64,000 bases of DNA from Proteiniclasticum ruminis (GTDB taxonomy: Bacteria; Bacillota; Clostridia; Clostridiales; Clostridiaceae): NCBI RefSeq assembly GCF_900115135.1, contig NZ_FOVK01000006.1, positions 1 to 64,000 on the forward strand. Reading direction: 5' to 3'. Below are positions 35,691-43,099 of this stretch, piece by piece; the first letter of the stretch is position 1; each line of letters starts with the position of its first letter. The notes under the pieces were generated by a model. The model worked only from the letters and a program-made list of their open reading frames with translations, searched no databases and was not told where the DNA came from. A program made the position numbers and the translations under genes.

Positions 35691-35750
35691 AGTTCCCTCC
35701 TGATTGATGATTCATAATATGTATTTCTATACTTAGTATTCACGAAATAT

Positions 35751-35766
35751 CTGTAGCATGCTACAG
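35751..35766. repeat. Perfect 16-bp palindrome CTGTAGCATGCTACAG in the flgB-flgC spacer
   Basis: The sequence reads the same on both strands over 16 bases, in a 139-nt spacer inside an otherwise tight operon. With no loop it favours a protein-binding site over an RNA hairpin. The binding partner is unknown. Confidence 0.55.
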
Positions 35767-35829
35767 TTGAGCTAGATGAGCTTACTTTTTTCTATGCATA
35801 CATCCGTTTTCAATATGAAGATCCATCCG

Positions 35830-36213
35830 CTAGCGGTTGATGACATAGCTCATCCCGCTCAGTTTACGGTTCACCTGTTCGATGAGAGCATTGTAGTAGA
35901 TCTCATTGGCCGCTAAATCCACCATCTCTCTGTCAATATCCACATTATTGCCATTCTCATTCATGGAACTGCCCTCGACTTTTTCCACCTGCCCTGTAAC
36001 TTTAAACGCTTCAGCAGCTCCCAGATGCTTTTCATGTGTGGTGACAAGGGTCCCCTTCTTTTCAATGGCTTTTTGGAGCTCTGTTTCAAATTTCACCGTT
36101 GATGCTTTATAACCTGGTGTATTCACGTTGGCAATATTCGATGAAATGACTCTCTGCCTTTTTGCAGATGCATCCAGTCCATTTTTCACAATCTGATATG
36201 TGAGATCTTTCAT
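35830..36213 (-). CDS. flgB: Flagellar basal-body rod protein FlgB
   Basis: A 127-residue proximal rod protein with the family motif SSNIANVNTPGYKAS, the C-terminal block NNVDIDREMVDLAANEIYYNALIEQ, and an ending in RKLSGMSYVI. It is the first gene of the long flagellar operon. TGGGAGGGGTGTTTT precedes the ATG. A candidate sigma-A promoter lies about 90 nt upstream. Confidence 0.94.
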   Translation of the reverse strand: MKDLTYQIVKNGLDASAKRQRVISSNIANVNTPGYKASTVKFETELQKAIEKKGTLVTTHEKHLGAAEAFKVTGQVEKVEGSSMNENGNNVDIDREMVDLAANEIYYNALIEQVNRKLSGMSYVINR

Positions 36214-36304
36214 AAAACACCCCTCCCAGGTATATTCAGTAAAAACTCTTTGATATGAATAAATATAATTGTGTTCATACTTTCTTATTTTTCAATCACT
36301 ACCA

Positions 36305-36333
36305 ATTTTATCCGTTCATATTCTAAATTGCAA
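36305..36333 (-). promoter_or_regulatory. Candidate sigma-A promoter of the flgB operon
   Basis: On the minus strand TTGCAA, a 17-nt spacer and TAAAAT lie about 90 nt upstream of flgB. Spacing is ideal and each hexamer is close to consensus. The gene-free stretch 36214-36752 also holds three inverted repeats upstream of this promoter and a terminator at its far end. No sigma-D signature is seen here, which fits an early flagellar operon. Confidence 0.55.
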
Positions 36334-36369
36334 TGAAATCTGTATGGTTTTGCAAAAAACTAACCGCAC

Positions 36370-36435
36370 GCTAAAGCACCATTTGCAAGGGTTTTAGCAT
36401 CTGATTCAATTTTAATTGAAATAAGCACAGGTGCT
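36370..36435. repeat. Cluster of three inverted repeats upstream of the flgB promoter
   Basis: Three repeats lie side by side: GCTAAA..TTTAGC with an inner ACC/GGT (36370-36398), TTCAAT-TTTA-ATTGAA (36405-36420) and AGCAC-AG-GTGCT (36424-36435). All lie 37-130 nt upstream of the candidate -35. They may be binding sites for a regulator of the flagellar operon. No known motif was recognised. Confidence 0.45.
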
Positions 36436-36658
36436 AATCATAAGATGTTCACTTTTTTATCAAGCATCCGCGTATGAACTCAGAATCAAACAGTATGTTC
36501 CATAGTATTTTTAACAATTTTTCGGTAATCTTTAAAATTTTTGTATAAAATTGTCGGAAAATAATGAGATAATGATTTATACCAACACTACTTTTGTGTA
36601 CTAATGGAATCACTATGTTCATAAGTGCTATACACTTATTAAGCCATATGCACGGATG

Positions 36659-36707
36659 CATAAAAAGCCATAAAACCATTCTGATTATGAATTGGTTTTA
36701 TGGCTTT
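36659..36707 (-). terminator. Rho-independent terminator after the flaG-fliD-fliS-MCP operon
   Basis: AAAGCCATAAAACCA and TGGTTTTATGGCTTT form a perfect 15-bp stem with a 14-nt loop; on the minus strand TTTTTATG follows. It lies about 46 nt past the MCP stop codon. Confidence 0.88.
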
Positions 36708-36752
36708 CATACATTTTTCATATTTATTTCATAATTCTTCTGCTGTTTTTTC

Positions 36753-39101
36753 TTACAGTTTGAACTTCTCGGTTTCTTTCTGGAGTTTCACCGCCTGAAG
36801 CTTGGTTTTCTCCATTTCCTCCATCACTGCACTGGACTTCATGGTGGACTCAGAAACCTTTTCGGCAATGTCCGTGGTGCCTTCCGCACTTTCTCCGGCA
36901 GCAGTAGACACTGCTTCAATGGCATGGACCACATTTTCAATGGACGCCAGAAGCTCTTCCGATGTTGCACTGAACTCTGTGACAAGATCATCAAAATATC
37001 TTGCATCCTTGTTGTACTTATCGGCCACATCCAGCATACTTTCGTAGTCATTCTGGACATCAGTCTCCACAAAAGTCAGAAGTGTATTGGAGCTCTTGGA
37101 GAGATTCTCCACACTGTCTGTCACTTTACCGGTTACAGACTGAATCTGGGTTGCAGCATTCTTACTCTGCTCAGCAAGCTTCCTGATTTCATCTGCAACC
37201 ACAGAGAAGCCTCTTCCTGCCTCTCCAGCTCGCGCAGCTTCAATGGCAGCATTCAGTGCCAGAAGGTTGGTTTGGGCTGTAATCTGCAAAATCGCGTCAG
37301 AGAGCACACGAATCTGCTCCACTACTTTAGAATCCTCAATGGCTTTTTCCAGATCTTCTTTAGCAGAAGCGAAAATTTCTTTGGATTTTTTCTGAGCTTC
37401 CCGAACCTTGTCTTGAGTTGCATCGGCTCTTTCGGCTGTTTCTCTTGCCGCCAGTGCACCCTGCTGGGATTTCTCCGCTATGGAATGAGCCGCACGTTCA
37501 ATCTCATTGGATGCCGCTGCCATTTCCTCCGTGGATGCTGCAGTCTCTTCCATACTCGCTGCCAGCTCCTCTGTGGTGGCTGATACACTTTCCAGATTGC
37601 TGTTCAGCGCTTCGATGGACCGCACAGAGTTTTCCACCTGATGGTTGATGTCCTCTGATGATGCTGTGATTCGAAGAACCAGAGCGCGCAAAGAATCTTT
37701 CATCTCATTGATGCCATGGGAGATGATGCCGATCTCATCTTCTCTTTTCAGAAGCTTTTCATCCACCTGCAGGGTGAAGTCTCCCTTGGCAATCTTTGCC
37801 AGATACTGAGACGACGCCTTGATTGGTCCTGAAATGCTCTTAGAGAAAACCGATACAAGCACCGCTGCAAGAATCAAGGAAACCACCGCAATACCTAAAC
37901 TGAAGTAGATGGTGTCGGTGATAAAAGCCATGGCATCTGATTTGTTTTCTACGGTGATCACCGCCCAGGATTTCGACTCTCCAGGCAGCGTAATCGGATG
38001 GAAAGCGCTGATGAGTTCTGTTCCATCCAGATCCAGGTACTCTTCCACACCCTCTTCCCCTGCGACAGCTTTTTTCACGATATCCGACAGAGCCTGAGGA
38101 GCTCTCACAGGCACCTCATCAATCATCTGATTCCCCTTAGGATCTGTGAGTACTTTCCCGGACGCATCTCTTCTTGTGACCGTCTTTGTTAACGTCACAT
38201 AGTTGAACATCTCGGATACCATATTGTAGTTCTGGTGCGCCAGAACTTTACCATCCCCATCTACAATAAACGCATATCTACTTCCTTCACTGTATTCTTC
38301 GATGACCTTCTGGAAGGATGAAAGCTTGATGTCCGCTCCCAGCACCCCTAGAAAAAACATATTATGGTTGTACACCGGCATGGCAATGGTCGTTACCGCT
38401 GTATTTCCTGTAAGAGAGAAATAGGAATGGCTGACAAAAGGCTTCTTGTCTTCTGTCACCTGTTTGAACCACCAGCGGTCAGAGCGGTTGGCAAGTTTAC
38501 CTGAACTTCGGGCGGTCTGCATTCCTGAGGTGTCAGTAACGTAAATGAGATCAAAAAAATCATAGCTTCTTTGGGTGTTCGCCAGTACAGCTGACTGTGC
38601 CATACCGTTATAATCTCTCACATCATTATTCACAGAAAGCTGCTCTGTAATCATAAAAGCTCTTTCTACGAAAGCGCCAACCTGGTTGGATATGGCATCC
38701 GCCAGCATGGCATTGTTCGCTTCCATCTCTTCCGTATAGTTCTCGTTCATATAGAGAAGACTTGCGGCATTGGAAACAAGAAGCGGAGTGATCACCATAA
38801 GCAGCGTCATGACCACAAGTTTTGTTCCAATCTTTTTCTTGCTTTTTAAGGCACTCATTTCCTGGTCCTGTTTTTTCCCTTTTTTAGGCCACTTGATTCC
38901 GGAGAGTTTCACGCTCTTCTTTTTGCTCTTCTTCTTGTCTGCCTTCACTTTTAACGGTTCTGAGACATCCACAGGTTCTTTCGCATCCCTCTTCGGCAGT
39001 TTCACCTTTGGCAGCTTCACCTTTGGTATCTTCGGCAATTTTACTTTCACTTTCCCCAACTGTTCTTTCAACGCAGTACTCCCCTTTTCACAATGTTTCA
39101 T
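36753..39101 (-). CDS. Methyl-accepting chemotaxis protein with dCache-type sensor and Lys-rich N-terminal extension
   Basis: A 782-residue receptor. Residues 1-95 are an unusual basic extension with KLPK-type repeats ([14 protein letters not shown]). A first membrane span follows ([20 protein letters not shown]), then an extracellular dCache-like sensor to about residue 395, a second span ([20 protein letters not shown]), HAMP, and the signalling bundle with the hairpin tip [35 protein letters not shown]. Receptors of this kind control CheA through CheW. It lies 64 nt after the fliT-like gene and appears to be the last gene of that operon. The ligand is unknown; dCache domains often bind amino acids. 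Confidence 0.92.
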   Translation of the reverse strand: MKHCEKGSTALKEQLGKVKVKLPKIPKVKLPKVKLPKRDAKEPVDVSEPLKVKADKKKSKKKSVKLSGIKWPKKGKKQDQEMSALKSKKKIGTKLVVMTLLMVITPLLVSNAASLLYMNENYTEEMEANNAMLADAISNQVGAFVERAFMITEQLSVNNDVRDYNGMAQSAVLANTQRSYDFFDLIYVTDTSGMQTARSSGKLANRSDRWWFKQVTEDKKPFVSHSYFSLTGNTAVTTIAMPVYNHNMFFLGVLGADIKLSSFQKVIEEYSEGSRYAFIVDGDGKVLAHQNYNMVSEMFNYVTLTKTVTRRDASGKVLTDPKGNQMIDEVPVRAPQALSDIVKKAVAGEEGVEEYLDLDGTELISAFHPITLPGESKSWAVITVENKSDAMAFITDTIYFSLGIAVVSLILAAVLVSVFSKSISGPIKASSQYLAKIAKGDFTLQVDEKLLKREDEIGIISHGINEMKDSLRALVLRITASSEDINHQVENSVRSIEALNSNLESVSATTEELAASMEETAASTEEMAAASNEIERAAHSIAEKSQQGALAARETAERADATQDKVREAQKKSKEIFASAKEDLEKAIEDSKVVEQIRVLSDAILQITAQTNLLALNAAIEAARAGEAGRGFSVVADEIRKLAEQSKNAATQIQSVTGKVTDSVENLSKSSNTLLTFVETDVQNDYESMLDVADKYNKDARYFDDLVTEFSATSEELLASIENVVHAIEAVSTAAGESAEGTTDIAEKVSESTMKSSAVMEEMEKTKLQAVKLQKETEKFKL

Positions 39102-39165
39102 TCTGAAGCTTCTCTATCAGGCGTTCTTTTGATATTACGGTTCAAATAACGCGCAGTTTTCCTCA

Positions 39166-39552
39166 TTATTCGAAGTCCCGATCCACAAAGACAGGACCTT
39201 GAGCGGTCTTCACATAGCTGTTTGCAATGCTTTTAATCCTTGCAAAATCAGTCATGGACTCCGTTGTCACTCTCTTCTCTTTCTGGAGCCCTTTGATGAT
39301 GACTTCAAGATTGCCTTTTGTCCCAAGAAGAAGCTTATGGATCTCTTCCTCCAGACTTCTTTCTCCTTCTTCAGAAAGTGAAGTCATTTCACGCAGCATC
39401 TCATCAAGACTTTTCATCTCTTCAATTTTCCCAGAGTTTTTAGCGATGGCCAGAATGCATTCCTCCGGATTTTTAAAATCCACTTGAGTCTCTTCAAAGG
39501 CTTCAAGGAGAAGATTCCTCTTCTCCTTCAGAAGCTCTATTCTGCTTTTCAT
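39166..39552 (-). CDS. FliT/FlgN-like flagellar chaperone (by position)
   Basis: A 128-residue, mostly helical, Glu/Lys-rich protein with no membrane segment, beginning KSRIELLKEKRNLLLEAFEE and ending in PVFVDRDF. Its start overlaps the fliS stop as ATGA. In Bacillus the gene after fliS is fliT, the FliD chaperone, and small helical chaperones of this kind diverge strongly in sequence. The assignment is by size, helix content and position, so FliT-like is an inference. Confidence 0.6.
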   Translation of the reverse strand: MKSRIELLKEKRNLLLEAFEETQVDFKNPEECILAIAKNSGKIEEMKSLDEMLREMTSLSEEGERSLEEEIHKLLLGTKGNLEVIIKGLQKEKRVTTESMTDFARIKSIANSYVKTAQGPVFVDRDFE

Positions 39553-39926
39553 ATTCTGCTCCAGGTGTCTCGAAGTTCTTCCAGCATTCCAATAACTTCG
39601 TCAAGAATTTCAGGATCTTTGTCGATATTGGCCCGGATGGTGCGGTCATACATGTACTGATAGAGATTCATAAGACCCTTTGCAATTTCTCCTCCATCCT
39701 CAAAATTCAACGTGCTCATGAACTCCGCTAGGATATTCTGGGCTTTGATGATGGCATTGTTTGTCTTTTCGATGTTCTTGTCTGCTATGGCAAGCTTTGC
39801 AAGCTTCAGATTTTTGATGGCTCCATCATAGAGCATCACCACAAGCTTCTTCTTCGGTGCTGTCAGCACTTCATTACTTTTGTAGGCATTTCCTGCACTG
39901 GCATAGGCATTGGTTCCTGCGTACAT
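39549..39926 (-). CDS. fliS: Flagellin export chaperone FliS
   Basis: A 125-residue helical bundle protein with the FliS hallmarks LVVMLYDGAIKNLKLAKLA, IIKAQNILAEFMSTLNF and GLMNLYQYMYDRTIRANI. It holds flagellin C-termini before export and in Bacillus also binds FliW. It lies 18 nt after fliD and overlaps the following chaperone-like gene by 4 nt. AGGAGGATCGTTTAG precedes the ATG. Confidence 0.94.
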   Translation of the reverse strand: MYAGTNAYASAGNAYKSNEVLTAPKKKLVVMLYDGAIKNLKLAKLAIADKNIEKTNNAIIKAQNILAEFMSTLNFEDGGEIAKGLMNLYQYMYDRTIRANIDKDPEILDEVIGMLEELRDTWSRI

Positions 39927-39944
39927 CTAAACGATCCTCCTAAA

Positions 39945-41351
39945 CTATTTCTTGCTTCCTGAAGAAGCGGAAAGGGCACTGATCTGACTGGTGAGCCATC
40001 CCATCTGGGACTCGGCTTCCATCATAGCGGTATCAAGCTTCGAAAACATGGAGATATAATACTGCTCTTTACGCTCCATTCGAAGTGTAAAAGCGTCCAC
40101 CTGCTTGTTGACTTCCTTGATGCTTCTCTCAAAACTGTCTGTTTTTCCTTTGATGATTCCTGTAGAGGAAGAGAAGCTGTCGATATAGCTGTTGATTTTC
40201 GGCACAAAACCGATATCCTTCCCTTCACTGTTCTTGCTCAAGAAGAAATTCTGTACCTCTACTGGATTTTCCTCCAGCTTTTCTTTCAGCTTGCTGTCAT
40301 CAAAGGTCAGCTGGCCAAACCGGTCCACTGTCGAGACCCCAAGCTGGGATAAGTCTTTAATTGCTGTATTCTCATTGGAAAGGGATGAGGTCACCATGGT
40401 TCTCAACGAGGACTGAAGCCTCATAAGAGATCCGTCACTGGCCAGGGTCCCTCTTTTTTCTCCTCCATCATCGGGGCTTCCTGCCTTCAGCTGGTCGGAG
40501 ATGAAGGTCATGGTGGAGTTATACTGATCCACAAAACCTTTCACCGCCTCCTCCACCTTTGAGGTATCCTTAGAGATGGTGATGGTGTCAAACCCGCCCG
40601 CTGCATGAGCTTTGTTCAGGTTGATGGTGGTGAACTCCACCACATCCTTCACTGTGTTGCTTTGACGCTCCACTTCCACACCATTGACTTTAAATTTGGC
40701 ATTCTGTCCTAGAATGACCTCCGCTTTATTGGAAAGCCCTGCATCTGTGCCAAGTCCCAGATTGTCAAGAACAGTACCCACCTCATTTTTCAGTGTGATG
40801 GCCTTATTTCCTGTGTCCACATTGTTCAAAACCAGCCTGTTGTCGATGATGGAAGCCCGGACACCAGACTCTTTGGAAATACTGTTGATCTTATCCGCCA
40901 CAGTCCTTACAGTATCAGCTTCTGTGATTTCAATCTCATTGGGCTTCTCTGTTGTGCCATTAACGGAAAATTTTCCCGTGAGCCCGAGGGCCTTGGTGCT
41001 GTCACCGGATGCTTCAACAATCTTCCCCCCGATGACAGAGGTTTTTGTAGCAAGCTGCTGCACAGAGATCTCATACACACCTTCAGGTGAATTCTTACTC
41101 GTAGTAATGGTTGCAGACTCGCCGCCAGTGGCTTTCATGGAACTGAACGTATCACTGTTCTGAAGCACCTTGATTTTCTCAAAAAGATTGTTCAGCCTGG
41201 TTCTTACGTCATTCCACGCATTTTTCTGCGATTCCATGGTGGTCTTTCTTTCGGACATCTGAACCAGAGGTCTCTTTTCAACTGCCATAAGCTGATCGAT
41301 CATAGTCTGGTCGATTCCTGAATAGGAACCCATAAAATTAATTGACATCAT
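39945..41351 (-). CDS. fliD: Flagellar filament cap protein FliD (HAP2)
   Basis: A 468-residue cap protein. The N-terminal block (FMGSYSGIDQTMIDQLMAVE) and C-terminal coiled block (YISMFSKLDTAMMEAESQMGWLTSQISAL) are typical FliD ends; the middle contains a hypervariable beta-rich region with NGTTEKPNEIEI. It caps the growing filament and folds flagellin. Its start overlaps flaG by one nucleotide. It is exported by the type III system. Confidence 0.94.
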   Translation of the reverse strand: MMSINFMGSYSGIDQTMIDQLMAVEKRPLVQMSERKTTMESQKNAWNDVRTRLNNLFEKIKVLQNSDTFSSMKATGGESATITTSKNSPEGVYEISVQQLATKTSVIGGKIVEASGDSTKALGLTGKFSVNGTTEKPNEIEITEADTVRTVADKINSISKESGVRASIIDNRLVLNNVDTGNKAITLKNEVGTVLDNLGLGTDAGLSNKAEVILGQNAKFKVNGVEVERQSNTVKDVVEFTTINLNKAHAAGGFDTITISKDTSKVEEAVKGFVDQYNSTMTFISDQLKAGSPDDGGEKRGTLASDGSLMRLQSSLRTMVTSSLSNENTAIKDLSQLGVSTVDRFGQLTFDDSKLKEKLEENPVEVQNFFLSKNSEGKDIGFVPKINSYIDSFSSSTGIIKGKTDSFERSIKEVNKQVDAFTLRMERKEQYYISMFSKLDTAMMEAESQMGWLTSQISALSASSGSKK

Positions 41352-41743
41352 TATCCCCTTTCATCCACAAGAAGCCCTAATCTTTCCCAGATATTCGCAA
41401 CCAAATCCAGAATCTTCTCTGGTGGGATTTCTTTCAGAACTTCTTTTGTCTGCATATCCACAAGATTCACCATCACGCGTCCAGTGCCTTCATGGATTTC
41501 AAACTGATATTTCGCATTATGTTCCTCTTTGAGAATCTTATTGGTGGAATCCACCGCCTTCTCAACTTCTTCTTTGGTGAACGCCTTTTCTTCCGGATCC
41601 GGATATCTTTTGAACTCCATGACTTTTTCATCACGAATCAAAGATTCAATCCTCGCCAGTTTTGGTGGTTCCACTTTTGTCACTGCACTTACATGTTCAT
41701 TGGAAATTCCAGAAACTTGAATCAAGCTGTTCACATCCTTCAA
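41351..41743 (-). CDS. flaG: Flagellar protein FlaG
   Basis: A protein of about 130 residues whose C-terminal half is the FlaG domain (LKEEHNAKYQFEIHEGTGRVMVNLVDMQTKEVLKEIPPEKI, with the conserved Pro-Pro-Glu near the end). FlaG influences filament length in several bacteria. The start is uncertain: the longest frame opens with TTG, and further GTG and TTG codons lie next to AAGGAT. It is the first gene after a sigma-D promoter at 41806-41832, in the order flaG-fliD-fliS seen in Bacillus. Confidence 0.88.
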   Translation of the reverse strand: MKDVNSLIQVSGISNEHVSAVTKVEPPKLARIESLIRDEKVMEFKRYPDPEEKAFTKEEVEKAVDSTNKILKEEHNAKYQFEIHEGTGRVMVNLVDMQTKEVLKEIPPEKILDLVANIWERLGLLVDERG

Positions 41744-41805
41744 ATGTTTTCTATCTACTTTTTCTATCTCAATATCATTTCTGCATAGCAGTGCTGTTTC
41801 TTATT

Positions 41806-41832
41806 TTATCGGCCAAAAAAAGAGATAGTTAA
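41806..41832 (-). promoter_or_regulatory. Sigma-D (sigma-28) promoter of the flaG operon
   Basis: On the minus strand TTAA, 15 nt and GCCGATAA. The -10 equals the FliA consensus and the -35 reads as TAAC in the sigma-D TAAA position. It lies about 65 nt upstream of flaG. The -35 falls in the loop of the upstream gene's terminator hairpin and the terminator's U-run is the spacer. Confidence 0.85.
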
Positions 41833-41842
41833 GCCTATCTCT
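41815..41842 (-). terminator. Rho-independent terminator after the tail-anchored protein gene
   Basis: On the minus strand AGAGATAG, loop GCTTAA and CTATCTCT form an 8-bp stem followed directly by TTTTTTT. It begins 12 nt past the stop codon and overlaps the flaG sigma-D promoter. Confidence 0.85.
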
Positions 41843-41853
41843 GTCACTTTTTA

Positions 41854-42330
41854 TCACACGTTGAATAATATATATAGAACTATGGAAATCACCATGACCA
41901 TGGCAAAGAGATAAAGAATCTTCTCTGAACCCATAGAATCTCCGGAAGATGGAGAACGGGATTCGTTCCTTTTTATGGAATTCTTCGCCAGGTCGTGGTA
42001 AAGAGCCGCCTGCTCCATGGCGTCTTCTATCCTCTTTTGCACCTGATCTGATCCTCCAGATCCTTTTTCACTCTCTTTTTGTCTGGAGATTTCCCATGAG
42101 ATTCTCCGCAGATATGTTTCAGGTGCCTCTCCTTGTTTCCTTGAGTACGCTACTTCCTGGGAGCTTTTTTCTCCTGTTAGTAGCACCTGATCTCTTTCAG
42201 TGAGAACCCTCTCCACTTCTTTCAGTATCTCTTCAGGCTTCAGATGCTCCCCGTTTTCATTGTTGCCGACGCTATTGCTGTTTAACTGCTCCAATAGCCT
42301 CACTAGCGGGTCATGACCTTCAATCCTCAT
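41854..42330 (-). CDS. Uncharacterised tail-anchored protein in the sigma-D regulon
   Basis: A 158-residue protein that I do not recognise. It is hydrophilic and helix-prone for 135 residues (EEILKEVERVLTERDQVLL; AMEQAALYHDLAKNSIKRN) and ends in one hydrophobic span (ILYLFAMVMVISIVLYILFNV), so it is probably anchored to the membrane by its C-terminus with the bulk in the cytoplasm. It has its own sigma-D promoter at 42359-42384, an AGGTGAACGGAA ribosome site and its own terminator, making it monocistronic. It occupies the place between csrA and flaG where Bacillus has flagellin. A motility-related role is inferred from regulation only. Confidence 0.8.
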   Translation of the reverse strand: MRIEGHDPLVRLLEQLNSNSVGNNENGEHLKPEEILKEVERVLTERDQVLLTGEKSSQEVAYSRKQGEAPETYLRRISWEISRQKESEKGSGGSDQVQKRIEDAMEQAALYHDLAKNSIKRNESRSPSSGDSMGSEKILYLFAMVMVISIVLYILFNV

Positions 42331-42358
42331 TTCCGTTCACCTCCAGCTTCTGCTTTCT

Positions 42359-42384
42359 TTATCGGATGAAAAAATAGAAGTTAA
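42359..42384 (-). promoter_or_regulatory. Sigma-D promoter of the tail-anchored protein gene
   Basis: On the minus strand TTAA, 14 nt and TCCGATAA, with the -10 matching sigma-D consensus and spacing one base shorter than at the other four sites. It lies about 30 nt upstream of the start codon and just downstream of the csrA terminator. Confidence 0.72.
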
Positions 42385-42412
42385 AGGTGCGTTCACACTG
42401 AACGTCCTGAAG

Positions 42413-42440
42413 AAAAAAAAGAACCGCTATTTTAGCGGTC
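42413..42440 (-). terminator. Rho-independent terminator overlapping the csrA stop codon
   Basis: On the minus strand ACCGCTA, loop and TAGCGGT form a stem that contains the last csrA codons and its TAG stop, followed by TTCTTTTTTTTC. It ends the flgM-flgN-flgK-flgL-fliW-csrA transcript. Confidence 0.85.
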
Positions 42441-42651
42441 CCTGAAGTTTACTGAAGCTATCCAGCGATATGGTGGATGCCTTTTTGTTCTCTTCCCTGA
42501 TTTCCTCATAGACTTCCTTGCGGAAAACCTTCACGCTCTTTGGTGCTTCAATCCCAATCTTGATTTTCCCTTCGGATACTTCCAGGATCTTGATCTCAAT
42601 CTTGTCATCAATGATCAGGCTCTCCCCCTGTTTTCTGTTAAGAATCAGCAT
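42427..42651 (-). CDS. csrA: Carbon storage regulator CsrA (RNA-binding translational regulator)
   Basis: A 74-residue RNA-binding dimer protein with the full signature LILNRKQGESLIIDD, IEIKILEVSEGKIKIGIEAP and VFRKEVYEEI. In Bacillus CsrA blocks flagellin mRNA translation and is held off by FliW, encoded directly upstream; the same switch is expected here. AAAGGAGG points to the ATG at 42651, eight codons inside the longest frame. The 14-nt overlap with fliW suggests translational coupling and matched synthesis. Confidence 0.95.
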   Translation of the reverse strand: MLILNRKQGESLIIDDKIEIKILEVSEGKIKIGIEAPKSVKVFRKEVYEEIREENKKASTISLDSFSKLQGPLK

Positions 42652-43090
42652 GGCTCGTCTCCTCCTTTTTCTCAAAGAGAGGATACTTTGTGCTGTATCC
42701 TGCCTGATTCAGCACATACTGTCTGCCCATAAGATGTTCTGTGTTCAGTATCACCGGGGCCAGAAGATTCAGTGTGCTCTTTTCAAATACATCCGAAAGA
42801 GTCACAATGCCCATGACACCAATCTGTTCTTTTTTAACGATATTAATTTTCAGAAGTTCCTCATCCGGAACCTCCACATCATAGTCTTCTTTAAACTTCC
42901 ATGGATCCGTTACGATGAAGGACACATAGTCATGTTCCACATCCTGCAGCACCTGAAAAATATCATTGCCCGGTATAGGCAGAAGGATAAACTTCCTGCT
43001 GTCCTCAAAACCTAAGATACCTTCCGGAAACACCAGAATGTTCTTCTCATCCATCTCTACTTCACCAAGGAATTTTGTTTTTATCAGCAT
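42638..43090 (-). CDS. fliW: Flagellar assembly factor FliW
   Basis: A 150-residue protein with the FliW hallmarks ILVFPEGILGFEDSRKFILLPI, DVEHDYVSFIVTDPW and the C-terminal region SDVFEKSTLNLLAPVILN. FliW binds flagellin or CsrA in turn and so adjusts flagellin synthesis to export. It overlaps csrA by 14 nt and follows flgL by 9 nt. TAGGGATAAAAG precedes the ATG. Confidence 0.94.
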   Translation of the reverse strand: MLIKTKFLGEVEMDEKNILVFPEGILGFEDSRKFILLPIPGNDIFQVLQDVEHDYVSFIVTDPWKFKEDYDVEVPDEELLKINIVKKEQIGVMGIVTLSDVFEKSTLNLLAPVILNTEHLMGRQYVLNQAGYSTKYPLFEKKEETSHADS

Positions 43091-43099
43091 CTTTTATCC

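Noticed and set aside
36370-36398. Hairpin upstream of flgB considered as a c-di-GMP riboswitch
   Set aside because: The conserved core sequences of the GEMM-I class are absent and the element is far too small.
36449-36679. A 76-codon minus-strand frame between the MCP terminator and flgB
   Set aside because: It runs partly into the terminator hairpin, lacks a ribosome site and has an AT-rich, non-coding composition.
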